A program made the position numbers and the translations under genes. Positions 8,001-14,913 of a stretch of DNA of 14,913 nt are shown piece by piece; within the stretch, counting starts at the first letter, position 1, and the number at the start of each line of letters is the position of its first letter. The notes beneath the pieces are model-generated. The model saw nothing but the letters and a program-made list of their open reading frames with translations. It made no database searches and was not told the DNA's origin. Source of the stretch: M55B112 sp040880545 (GTDB lineage Bacteria; Bacteroidota; Bacteroidia; Bacteroidales; GCA-2748055); the NCBI GenBank assembly GCA_040880545.1, contig JBBDIE010000159.1, positions 1 to 14,913 of the forward strand. The letters are read 5' to 3'.

Positions 8001-9743
8001 TCAGTTGGCCCCGTTGGTTGAGATGCTACCGGTGTCCGGTGGGATTGCAACGCTGAACTTCCCGGTCATGTAAACAGAATTCCTGCCCTGTTTGTCCACA
8101 CCCCGGATCACGATCTGATACGCCCCTTTGGCATCACCGGTATAAAACCTTACCCTGTCTGTGTCTGCTAATCCGGGTTGCCAGTGAAGCAGGTTTCTCA
8201 TGTCAGGAATGTTTGAATCGACTCCTGGATGGAGAAAACCCGGAGTCGAACCATCATGAAGATCATAAAAACGGAAATTGAAAAAATCATTCGCCTCCCC
8301 CGTCTCCAATCCTGCCATATCCTTTTTATTCGAATAGATGCTGATGATCCCGCTGTACTTGTTTTTTCCGACCACATAACCCCGGCTGACCACCTCTATC
8401 CGGTCGATGCGCCGGGAGGGGATTTTCAGTAACTGCTCATCATTTGCAACCGGGATATTATCCAGTAATAGCAACGGTGGATAAAACTGGGAACTACCCT
8501 GGCCATTTATAAACAGATAGGGATTACGGTTCTCATAACCAATAGAAACATGATACACCAATTCGAAGAAAAATTCACGTAAATCAATCAGTTCAATGAA
8601 TTCCTCCGTATAGGTAACTGTTGCAGGACTTCCATAGAATGGATAGGCAGGCACCTGCATTGCTGATGCGGAAGGTGCTTCTTCATGGTACTTTGCTGCA
8701 AGTTGTACATTAAGCCATGCCGTTTTAGCCATAGCTCGCTCCTGGTGGTTTAAATTAAAAGGGACGTAGGGAAGGGTAACAGGCTTGTTGCAAAATTCAC
8801 TGGCGATGAGTATTTCATAAGAATCAGAACCATCACCCTCTGCTGCAATGTGTAATTCATGTTCCCCTGTCTCCCTGGGAAGGGTAAAGGAAAAGGTGCC
8901 GTCACGGGCAGACTTCACCGCCGAAAAATAAAATGCACTGGAATAAGAGGAGAGGTTCATCCCGGCATCCGGTACGGGTTTCCCTGAAGCAGCATCCATG
9001 AGCTTACCCGTGAGCGTGAGGCCGTTAATTTCCGGATAGAATTCTATCTCTCCCGAAATCGGTTCAGCTGCATGCTGTGTAAACTTTAACTGACTGTGCT
9101 GCACATCCAGGCTACCGACAGGCACCACTGCCACACTGGTCCGCTCCGGAACAAGTTCATCCGGCAACTGGATCCCCACATCCACCAATGTCCTTTTACC
9201 ATAAGTTTCACGCAGGTCCGATACAACAACTCCGTCCAACTTCTGCACAATATCTGAAACAACCGGAAAGGCAGGTTCTTCATTATTGCCGGGTCCCGGC
9301 TCTATGGCAGCGATTTTCGGATTGATAATCTTCACGGGAAGATAACTATAACCATAGGGGGAGTAGTTGCGCATCCACATTGTGTAGGCTCTCAGGTAAT
9401 AGTTCCCTGAATTGATGCCACCAGGGATCCGGATGAAACTGTTTGCCGATCCATTACTGAGCGGGATCTTCGACTGAGTAACTTTGGTGCCGTCCCACCT
9501 GATCAGCTCCACGTATAAAACCGTACTCCATTCACGGGAATTATTTCCGGGCGATTCCTTGCAATATGCGGAAAAATACAGATCCTCAGAAACCAGGTAT
9601 ATTGACCTGTCGCTGAATAGTCCGATCTCCTCACCTGAATTTTCAGGAATTGCCAATACTTCTCCCTGTGCCTTTGATAGGGTTGTAATACAGAAACTCA
9701 GGAAAAATGCCAGCCAAATCGATATGTTAAACTTTTGTTGCAT
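8001..9743 (-). CDS. Macroglobulin-like protein with barrel-less TonB plug domain
   Basis: Secreted or envelope protein of 580 residues; the exact role is unknown. From the ATG at 9743 there is a signal peptide (about 1-26, ending LSKAQ). Residues about 38-143 resemble the MG2 domain of bacterial alpha-2-macroglobulins (LFSDRSIYLVSEDLYFSAYC, later GNYYLRAYTMWMRN). About 242-300 is a carboxypeptidase-regulatory-like beta domain (LTGKLMDAASGKPVPDA). About 373-475 resembles a TonB-receptor plug (PLLLLDNIPV, then IDRIEVVSRGYVVGKNKYSG and IISIYSNKK), but no beta barrel follows. The last 75 or so residues form a beta domain (HWQPGLADTDRVRFYTGDAK). An upstream in-frame ATG at 9809 would place 22 residues before the signal and overlap the preceding gene. 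With start 9743 the gap to the DUF4249 stop is 13 nt. It is the last gene of the receptor cassette and may bind cargo or the receptor. Confidence 0.87.
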   Translation of the reverse strand: MQQKFNISIWLAFFLSFCITTLSKAQGEVLAIPENSGEEIGLFSDRSIYLVSEDLYFSAYCKESPGNNSREWSTVLYVELIRWDGTKVTQSKIPLSNGSANSFIRIPGGINSGNYYLRAYTMWMRNYSPYGYSYLPVKIINPKIAAIEPGPGNNEEPAFPVVSDIVQKLDGVVVSDLRETYGKRTLVDVGIQLPDELVPERTSVAVVPVGSLDVQHSQLKFTQHAAEPISGEIEFYPEINGLTLTGKLMDAASGKPVPDAGMNLSSYSSAFYFSAVKSARDGTFSFTLPRETGEHELHIAAEGDGSDSYEILIASEFCNKPVTLPYVPFNLNHQERAMAKTAWLNVQLAAKYHEEAPSASAMQVPAYPFYGSPATVTYTEEFIELIDLREFFFELVYHVSIGYENRNPYLFINGQGSSQFYPPLLLLDNIPVANDEQLLKIPSRRIDRIEVVSRGYVVGKNKYSGIISIYSNKKDMAGLETGEANDFFNFRFYDLHDGSTPGFLHPGVDSNIPDMRNLLHWQPGLADTDRVRFYTGDAKGAYQIVIRGVDKQGRNSVYMTGKFSVAIPPDTGSISTNGAN

Positions 9744-9756
9744 GCAGTTATATTTT

Positions 9757-10950
9757 CTAATCCCAGTAAGACGGGCGGGTGGTAGTACCCCCTCTCCGGG
9801 TACAGTCAAAACAATACGGACTCCCTGTCAATCTTACCCCTGTGGCGGGTTCCTCCATTATATAAAGCGGAAACGGTCCGTCGGCATGGTCCTCCATATT
9901 GAATGTCTCAATGGGGTAAAAATGATCATTTACCTGCAGACTGTTGATCCTCGGGACCATGATGCGCCATTTTGTAACTGACGATAACCAGAAGTATCCC
10001 AGCACCCTTTCGGATGGATCATTGACATTGTACAAATTGGTTAACGGCTGTTGTGGCTGACTGGTATATAATCCCCCGGAGCCGTCAGTCGCAATTTTAT
10101 TCTGCATAAAATAATTATAGGCATTCTCCTCCAACGAATACTGGTTTACCAGCAGGCTGTATTTAATTTTCAGTCTGTCGGTTTCCGTGGAGACGTAATT
10201 CAGGGGTACTTTTTTCTTTTCGTTGACCGTTAGATTTGTTGTACTTGTTAAATAGAGATCCTGGAGATCCTCAGTCATCCAACACCTGTATACACCCCAA
10301 ATATCATCCGGTGGTACAGGCTCAAGGGAGGTATCGTAATAAAAATATGATATGGGCCCGTAACTGGTATATTCATAAGTCTCGGTTATTTTCCACCGGA
10401 AATACCTGGAAATGGTATCCGGGGCATTGATATCCACAAAAAACCGTATTCCCTCCAATTCGTTGCCTGAATATGACTGGACCCGCTCTTCGATATTATA
10501 ATAAATCGAATCAATGGCCACCCCGTTTTGCAGTGCCTCATACGCAGACTCATATTCATCCCCTTCTGGTGTGCTTACGGCTAATTTATACCTGCGTCCC
10601 ACAACCAGCTGGTCATCCTCTATTTCAAGGATGTAGGCCCCTTTCATATACTCTTCAAATACAAACTCATTGCTGAGCTCATCGATTATACTTACCTGGC
10701 AACCTCGTACAGGGATAAAATCAGGATTGTTCAGTGAAGAAGTTTTTGAAACAACCACCCATTGCAGCTGGTTTCCTTTAATTATACTTCCCTCAATGGT
10801 TATGAGCTCCGGCTCATCATCAATAGCGGCCATATACGGCTCAATACATGAATGGCCAAAAATGGTCATTACAATTAAAAGGACAGTGACCATTCCCCCG
10901 AGAAAAATGTGGCCACTAAAAATATCAAGTATGCAGTTCCTTCTATTCAT
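9757..10950 (-). CDS. DUF4249-family lipoprotein, partner of the TonB-dependent receptor
   Basis: Lipoprotein of 397 residues in the DUF4249 family, whose function is not established but which is often encoded beside TonB-dependent receptors in Bacteroidota. The hydrophobic segment MVTVLLIVMTIFGHSC gives a likely lipidated C35 followed by IEPY, the typical start of this family; the lipobox GHSC is slightly unusual. Next come LITIEGSIIKGNQLQWVVVS and VRGCQVSIID, matching the N-terminal beta region of the family. The C-terminal motif YCFDCTRRGGTTTRPSYWD is also characteristic, with two closely spaced cysteines. The first 19 residues may be spurious: starting at M20 would still leave a good signal, but ATG 10950 sits 13 nt after the receptor stop, like its neighbours. 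It probably sits at the outer membrane and helps the receptor handle its substrate; that is inference. Confidence 0.9.
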   Translation of the reverse strand: MNRRNCILDIFSGHIFLGGMVTVLLIVMTIFGHSCIEPYMAAIDDEPELITIEGSIIKGNQLQWVVVSKTSSLNNPDFIPVRGCQVSIIDELSNEFVFEEYMKGAYILEIEDDQLVVGRRYKLAVSTPEGDEYESAYEALQNGVAIDSIYYNIEERVQSYSGNELEGIRFFVDINAPDTISRYFRWKITETYEYTSYGPISYFYYDTSLEPVPPDDIWGVYRCWMTEDLQDLYLTSTTNLTVNEKKKVPLNYVSTETDRLKIKYSLLVNQYSLEENAYNYFMQNKIATDGSGGLYTSQPQQPLTNLYNVNDPSERVLGYFWLSSVTKWRIMVPRINSLQVNDHFYPIETFNMEDHADGPFPLYIMEEPATGVRLTGSPYCFDCTRRGGTTTRPSYWD

Positions 10951-10963
10951 TCAACTCTTTCTC

Positions 10964-13738
10964 TTAATTGCTGTTATAATTGCCAAATTTGAAATTCCAG
11001 GAGAGGGTGATAATGGGCCGGGCAAAAATGGAGAGCTGATAGCCGTTTATCTGTCCCTCCTCCACTTCATAAAATACTGAATAGGCGTTATGTCTCCCAG
11101 TAAGATTGTAAACATTCAGCATCCAGAAACTATGGGCGATTTTCTTAAACTTTAAATTTCCTTCCAGATTTACCGACATATCAATCCTGAAATAATCGGG
11201 TATCCGGTAAGCGTTTCGTGCCGAATAAAGAAGGAAGGGACGATCCTCGGCATAATAGGCTGCAACAGGTAAGGTTACCGGCCGTCCGGTTGAGTAAACC
11301 ACATTGGAAGAGAAGCTGAGGCGGCGACTTATCCGGTAATTGGAAACCAGGTTAAAACTGTGGGGTTTATCAAAATTCGAAGGAAATGGCAGTCCATTGT
11401 TGATCCGCTCCTCATCAAAGACTCCATCGATCTGAACCGTGGACAGGGAATAGGTGTATGTAACCCAACCTGTCAGATCGCCCGAATTTTTCTTTGCCAT
11501 AAATTCGATCCCCCTTGAATTCTGGAACCCCTGCAGTATCTGTGTCTCCATAGGATCAGCTGATATAAAATCTGCCCCGTCCCTGTATTCCACAACGTTA
11601 TTAACCCACTTCTTGTATACCTCCACCGAAAAATTGAGTTCGGGATCCTTAAAATCGTGGTAGTACCCGATGGATACCTGGTCGGAAACCGGGGGTGCAA
11701 TATGGTAACCGGTCAGTTTCCACTGATCGTTTGGTGCAATGGCAATGGTATTGCTTAACAAAAATATGAACTGACGCAAACGGCTGTAGGATGCCTTCAA
11801 CGAATTGTTTGAACCCAATGCATAATTCACGGCTGCCCGAGGTTCAAAACCACCGTAGGATTTCACCACCTCCCCCGGCCCGAAACTCCTGGTACCGGTA
11901 ATGTTGTCTGTGTTCCTGGGAAACCCTTCCCTGTAATCCTGCACTTCATCCGGACCCAGCTGCGCGTATAAACTATACCGCATGCCAAGTAATACACTTA
12001 GCCGTGGCATCAGTTTAAATTCGTCTGAAACATACAGTGCATTTTCGATCCCCATCTCCTCTCCCAGCAAAATGGGAACCCTTTTGGATTCCTCTCCATA
12101 AGGCAGTATATCTCCCCTGTTCAGATCATACAATATGCTTCCGATTCCAAATTCAATTCTGTGGTTATTCATTTTCACCGAAAGGAAATCGGCCCTTAGC
12201 TCCGTATGGTTTATGGAATAGTCGTGGCTGTATGCTTCCGTTATATTTTTCTTATCGATGGTTGAAAACCGGTACAAACTGCTGGCTACGGAAAAATCGG
12301 CCGAGAGTGCCTTCGAAAAATTGTGTTTCCAGGCCAGGGAACCGCCGCTGTTGGAATAACGGTAATCATTGATTACAGACAGGGAAAACTGATCCGAACT
12401 CTGGTACAGGAAACCCTTCACCTGGTTCTTTTCATTGATCTCTGCATTGATACCCAGCGTGCCATCGTAAAATGAGGCATTACTCTGCTGCAGGTCCTGG
12501 TCATTGATCCTGTTCAATATCCAGTCGGAATAGGTACTCCTGGCACTTGCCACGAATGTAACCTTCTCCTTAACAATTGGACCCTCCACCGAAATGTGGC
12601 CCGTAATCGGGCTAATGCCTCCCTGTGCATAGAAGTTGTTCTTGTTGCCCTGGCGGGTTGTTATTTCGAAAATTGAAGCGATTCTTCCTCCATACTTCGA
12701 AGGCACGTTATTTTTATAGAGTGAAAAGTCGCTGATGATGTCCGGACTGAATGCGGTAAAAAACCCGAACAGGTGGGAGGTGTTGTACACGGAGATCTTG
12801 TTGATGTAAAACATATTCTGATCCGCCGAACCACCCCGTACATTGAAACCGGTGGCACCCTCTCCGGCATTCTGTACCCCTGGCAGCATCTGGGCTATCT
12901 TCAATACATCCTTCTCACCCAGTACCAGCGGGATCTCCTTAACTGTTTTTGCTGATATTCTGTCGAAACCCATCAACATCCCTTCCACATTGCTTTGTCG
13001 CTTATTGACAAGCGTCACCTCCTCCAGTTCAATAAGTTCGTTTTCCAGTTCAATGGTTAAATCACCGTCCGAGAGCAGATTCAACCCATAGGATGCATCT
13101 TTCATGGCCATATGGTTCACCACGATGTGGTACCTCCCGGCCGCAAGCTGCAAGCGAAAATTTCCATTCTCATCTGTGATGGTTCCTGACCCTGTCTCCT
13201 TTACAAAGATGGTAGCACCTATCAGCGCTTCCTGGTTCAGGTTATTAATGATCCTGCCATTCACCTGGCAGTATTTGCCATTTTCGTTATATTGTTTGCT
13301 GCCCACTGTAAAAAAACGTGCCTGCGAAATATCTTTGGTGGCCAGGTACTGTAAACCATCTTCAACAATGTCGTTACGAGATGGATCAGATGCCCGCTCC
13401 CTGGGTTGAAACACTTCGAAATCGGGCAGGTCCGGAACCACCTGGGAACCTCTGAAGAGAAAAATATCTTGATCATGCACAAGAAAGTCTATTCCGGTTC
13501 CCTGTAACAGGTTCTTCAACGCTTCATCTATGCCGGTGCCCTTATCAATCTGTCCGATCATTACAGAATCAACCCACTCCTCCTTAAAGTAAAACCGCAG
13601 CCCCTCTTTTCGTTCCGCCTCTTCAGTGAATTCAGTAAATGAAATGCCCGTATAGAATCCTCTCAGGACGATATGGTCCTGACTTAATATGGGAAAGGAG
13701 CAGAGAATGATCAGGATGCTGATGAAAAAACGGGTCAT
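10964..13738 (-). CDS. TonB-dependent outer-membrane receptor with STN and carboxypeptidase-like domains
   Basis: Outer-membrane active transporter of 924 residues. The signal peptide ends near FPILS19. Residues about 23-97 look like an STN domain (FYFKEEWVDSVMIGQIDKG, then LLQGTGIDFLV). About 158-242 is a carboxypeptidase-regulatory-like domain (VNGRIINNLNQEALIGATIF, then GTITDENGNFRL). The plug covers about 257-362, with LPGVQNAGEGATGFNVRGGS and the segment ending SKYGGRIASIFEITTRQG; the remainder to the C-terminus is the beta barrel, closing with ITLSWNFKFGNY. I chose ATG 13738: it starts directly before the signal peptide and lies 13 nt after the upstream stop, whereas ATG 13777 would overlap that gene and add 13 residues. 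No SusD homologue is beside it, so it is not a standard SusCD pair. The substrate is unknown; sulfated glycan fragments are possible because of the nearby sulfatases. An STN domain can also signal to a FecR anti-sigma factor, but none is seen here. Confidence 0.94.
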   Translation of the reverse strand: MTRFFISILIILCSFPILSQDHIVLRGFYTGISFTEFTEEAERKEGLRFYFKEEWVDSVMIGQIDKGTGIDEALKNLLQGTGIDFLVHDQDIFLFRGSQVVPDLPDFEVFQPRERASDPSRNDIVEDGLQYLATKDISQARFFTVGSKQYNENGKYCQVNGRIINNLNQEALIGATIFVKETGSGTITDENGNFRLQLAAGRYHIVVNHMAMKDASYGLNLLSDGDLTIELENELIELEEVTLVNKRQSNVEGMLMGFDRISAKTVKEIPLVLGEKDVLKIAQMLPGVQNAGEGATGFNVRGGSADQNMFYINKISVYNTSHLFGFFTAFSPDIISDFSLYKNNVPSKYGGRIASIFEITTRQGNKNNFYAQGGISPITGHISVEGPIVKEKVTFVASARSTYSDWILNRINDQDLQQSNASFYDGTLGINAEINEKNQVKGFLYQSSDQFSLSVINDYRYSNSGGSLAWKHNFSKALSADFSVASSLYRFSTIDKKNITEAYSHDYSINHTELRADFLSVKMNNHRIEFGIGSILYDLNRGDILPYGEESKRVPILLGEEMGIENALYVSDEFKLMPRLSVLLGMRYSLYAQLGPDEVQDYREGFPRNTDNITGTRSFGPGEVVKSYGGFEPRAAVNYALGSNNSLKASYSRLRQFIFLLSNTIAIAPNDQWKLTGYHIAPPVSDQVSIGYYHDFKDPELNFSVEVYKKWVNNVVEYRDGADFISADPMETQILQGFQNSRGIEFMAKKNSGDLTGWVTYTYSLSTVQIDGVFDEERINNGLPFPSNFDKPHSFNLVSNYRISRRLSFSSNVVYSTGRPVTLPVAAYYAEDRPFLLYSARNAYRIPDYFRIDMSVNLEGNLKFKKIAHSFWMLNVYNLTGRHNAYSVFYEVEEGQINGYQLSIFARPIITLSWNFKFGNYNSN

Positions 13739-13751
13739 GTTGTCAATGAAA

Positions 13752-14504
13752 TTAGTTCTGTTCGTTTTGATTTTCAATAATGGTCCGACAAAAATGAATT
13801 ACCTCTTTCATAGCAACATCATCTGTCCTGTCAACTTTTATTTTATTTGATCTTAAAAATTCCCTCACCTGTTTTTTTACTCCATCGGGAAATAATCTTA
13901 CAAACGACCGGTTGTTTCTGAATCTCGAAATCTTTTCCCCTGTCAACAGGTACCGGGCTGGTTTGGCGTCCGCGAATACATAAATTTTGTAGGCCCCGTT
14001 CTCATGTGATTCATTCCGCGATTTATTCCAGAAATAGTAACACGATAGCTTCTCCCCCTCAGAAATAACCTGATAAAATGACTGGTTTTTATTATCGAAG
14101 GTCATCGATTTGAACAGCATGCCATGTATCCTGAATTCCGAAATAAATTCCCTGGCAGGTATGCTCTGGACCATTTCACTTCCATTGTGCTGATTCATCA
14201 CAATTTGCTGGTTGAAAATATCATATTTCATCCCGATCCCCTCATAGAGCTGATCCCGGTATATAATTGACCCGTTATGAAATTGATTGTCGTTTAAAAA
14301 AGGATGCCCCTTTGCCCCCATGTATGGGTACTCATAGAAAATTCCGTTCTGAAGCAGCGGGTTTTCACCGGTTCTCTCTTGGGTAAGGGTAAAGATTTCA
14401 TGGAACAATGAACCATGTTCCGGAGCAAAAATTTGCGCTCTCACTGTGGAATGTACAACAATGCAGATTACAATAATGGAGATTCTTCTACTAAACATAT
14501 ACAT
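13752..14504 (-). CDS. Secreted protein of unknown function, first gene of the receptor cassette
   Basis: A 250-residue protein I do not recognise by name. A signal peptide covers about 1-24 (ISIIVICIVVHSTVRAQ); an ATG two codons later (14498) is an equal start. The mature part is mainly beta and polar. A central stretch of about 50-130 contains KGHPFLNDNQFHNGSIIYRD and then MKYDIFNQQIVMNQ, a style I associate with short exported Bacteroidota proteins of the type 'GYPFL...G.I.Y....MKYDI...Q'. The C-terminal third is basic and helical (RFRNNRSFVRLF, then KKQVREFLRSNK). It ends 13 nt before the TonB-dependent receptor, so the two are almost certainly co-transcribed. Location is probably periplasm or outer-membrane surface. 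Its function is unknown, and an accessory role to the receptor is inference. Confidence 0.82.
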   Translation of the reverse strand: MYMFSRRISIIVICIVVHSTVRAQIFAPEHGSLFHEIFTLTQERTGENPLLQNGIFYEYPYMGAKGHPFLNDNQFHNGSIIYRDQLYEGIGMKYDIFNQQIVMNQHNGSEMVQSIPAREFISEFRIHGMLFKSMTFDNKNQSFYQVISEGEKLSCYYFWNKSRNESHENGAYKIYVFADAKPARYLLTGEKISRFRNNRSFVRLFPDGVKKQVREFLRSNKIKVDRTDDVAMKEVIHFCRTIIENQNEQN

Positions 14505-14840
14505 CAGCTGGTGTCAGATTTATCTTTGAACAGACAGGAAAGTCAATGTTCTGGTATTTTTGTGACTTGCGAATTTAGTTATTTTCCTAAAATTTTGGAC
14601 CCTGTCCGCTGAATAATTATCGGTAGAAGTAATGTTATCTGGCAGGAAAATAAAAGTTCAATGATCTGTTCCGGATGCGAGTGTTTTCAATTTTTTGGGA
14701 GAAAATGTGTTGTAGCTGGTTGTCCGCCTTGTTTAAAACACCACCTAACACAGCCGGAATTCACTTGTAGTGATTACCTCCAGGTCTACCCAATTCCAAA
14801 CTAACCATACCAACTTCACTCACTCCTCCATGTAACGCTC
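14505..14840. other. Upstream region of the receptor cassette, no gene seen
   Basis: No gene is apparent here. It should carry the promoter of the four-gene cassette; on the minus strand the nearest -7-like sequence is TAAATTCG near 14570, one mismatch from TAnnTTTG, with no clear -33 element. A perfect TATCTTTG at 14521-14528 is on the plus strand and drives nothing visible. GGAATT at 14756-14761 pairs with AATTCC at 14792-14797 and encloses the smaller palindrome ACCTCCAGGT, so a nested hairpin is possible. I cannot assign it to a known RNA. Confidence 0.35.
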
Positions 14841-14912
14841 CTACCCACTTCGCTTACTGTAAACCCTGACCTCCTCCTCAACAACTATGGTCCAGTCTCC
14901 GCTTGTCTCACT
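14841..14912 (-). CDS. Possible C-terminal end of a gene beyond the right edge
   Basis: A minus-strand frame entering from the right edge is open for 23 codons before TAG at 14841-14843, and its last residues read TIVVEEEVRVYSKRSG. The alternating hydrophobic and charged residues look protein-like, but the stretch is too short to assign and could be chance. The surrounding bases are strongly purine-rich on the minus strand, unlike the rest of the window. Confidence 0.2.
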   Translation of the reverse strand, partial: SETSGDWTIVVEEEVRVYSKRSG

Positions 14913-14913
14913 C

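Noticed and set aside
7733..8056. Plus-strand open frame of 107 codons beginning MTNKTADTNK
   Set aside because: It overlaps the 3' end of the macroglobulin-like gene by 56 bp, has no signal, domain or family likeness, and no promoter upstream. The last third is plainly the complement of that gene.
9484..9981. Plus-strand open frame of 165 codons
   Set aside because: It lies antisense across the junction of two well-supported genes and has no protein-like features; it is a shadow frame.
14521..14528. TATCTTTG matching the -7 promoter consensus on the plus strand
   Set aside because: There is no -33 partner at the right distance and no gene downstream on the plus strand.
14756..14797. Nested inverted repeat considered as a tRNA, small RNA or intron domain
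   Set aside because: It lacks the T-loop sequence of tRNAs and the conserved domain V sequence of group II introns; only six outer base pairs are present.

Overview
The window looks like a piece of a Bacteroidota chromosome. It has lipoprotein-type signal peptides, short A-rich start regions without strong Shine-Dalgarno sequences, a TAnnTTTG-type promoter, a TonB-dependent receptor with STN and carboxypeptidase-like N-terminal domains, a DUF4249 lipoprotein, and several sulfatases. The sulfatase content fits a polysaccharide- or glycosaminoglycan-degrading member such as the marine Marinilabiliales/Prolixibacteraceae type; this lineage guess is inference.

Layout. (1) Positions 1-1180, minus: 393 residues of an arylsulfatase A/GALNS-like lipoprotein whose C-terminus lies beyond the left edge. 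(2) 1181-1445: divergent regulatory region with a tandem 12-bp repeat and a good Bacteroidota promoter. (3) 1461-3995, plus: a large membrane-spanning regulator with a periplasmic LamG-like domain and Kelch-type propeller, one transmembrane helix, and a cytoplasmic SARP-like winged-helix plus BTAD-like region. (4) 4092-4281, minus: the previously unlabelled remnant of a fourth sulfatase, with its middle deleted and its frame broken. (5) 4297-7457, minus: two intact sulfatases, one iduronate-2-sulfatase-like and one GlcNAc-6-sulfatase-like. (6) 7458-8000: a gap with no convincing gene. (7) 8001-14504, minus: a four-gene cassette reading, in transcription order, unknown secreted protein, TonB-dependent receptor, DUF4249 lipoprotein, and macroglobulin-like protein with a barrel-less plug domain. 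All three junctions are exactly 13 nt with the starts chosen here. (8) 14505-14913: mostly non-coding, with a possible gene end at the right edge.

How the genes may work together. The sulfatases would strip sulfate esters from a sulfated glycan in the periplasm or at the outer membrane. All three intact ones carry a C-x-P-S-R motif and so need a formylglycine-generating enzyme or anSME encoded elsewhere. The membrane regulator sits divergently from the first sulfatase and is a plausible direct sensor and switch for it, with the tandem repeat as candidate operator. The receptor cassette has no SusD partner and no glycoside hydrolase here, so its substrate is unknown, and its link to the sulfatases rests only on proximity.
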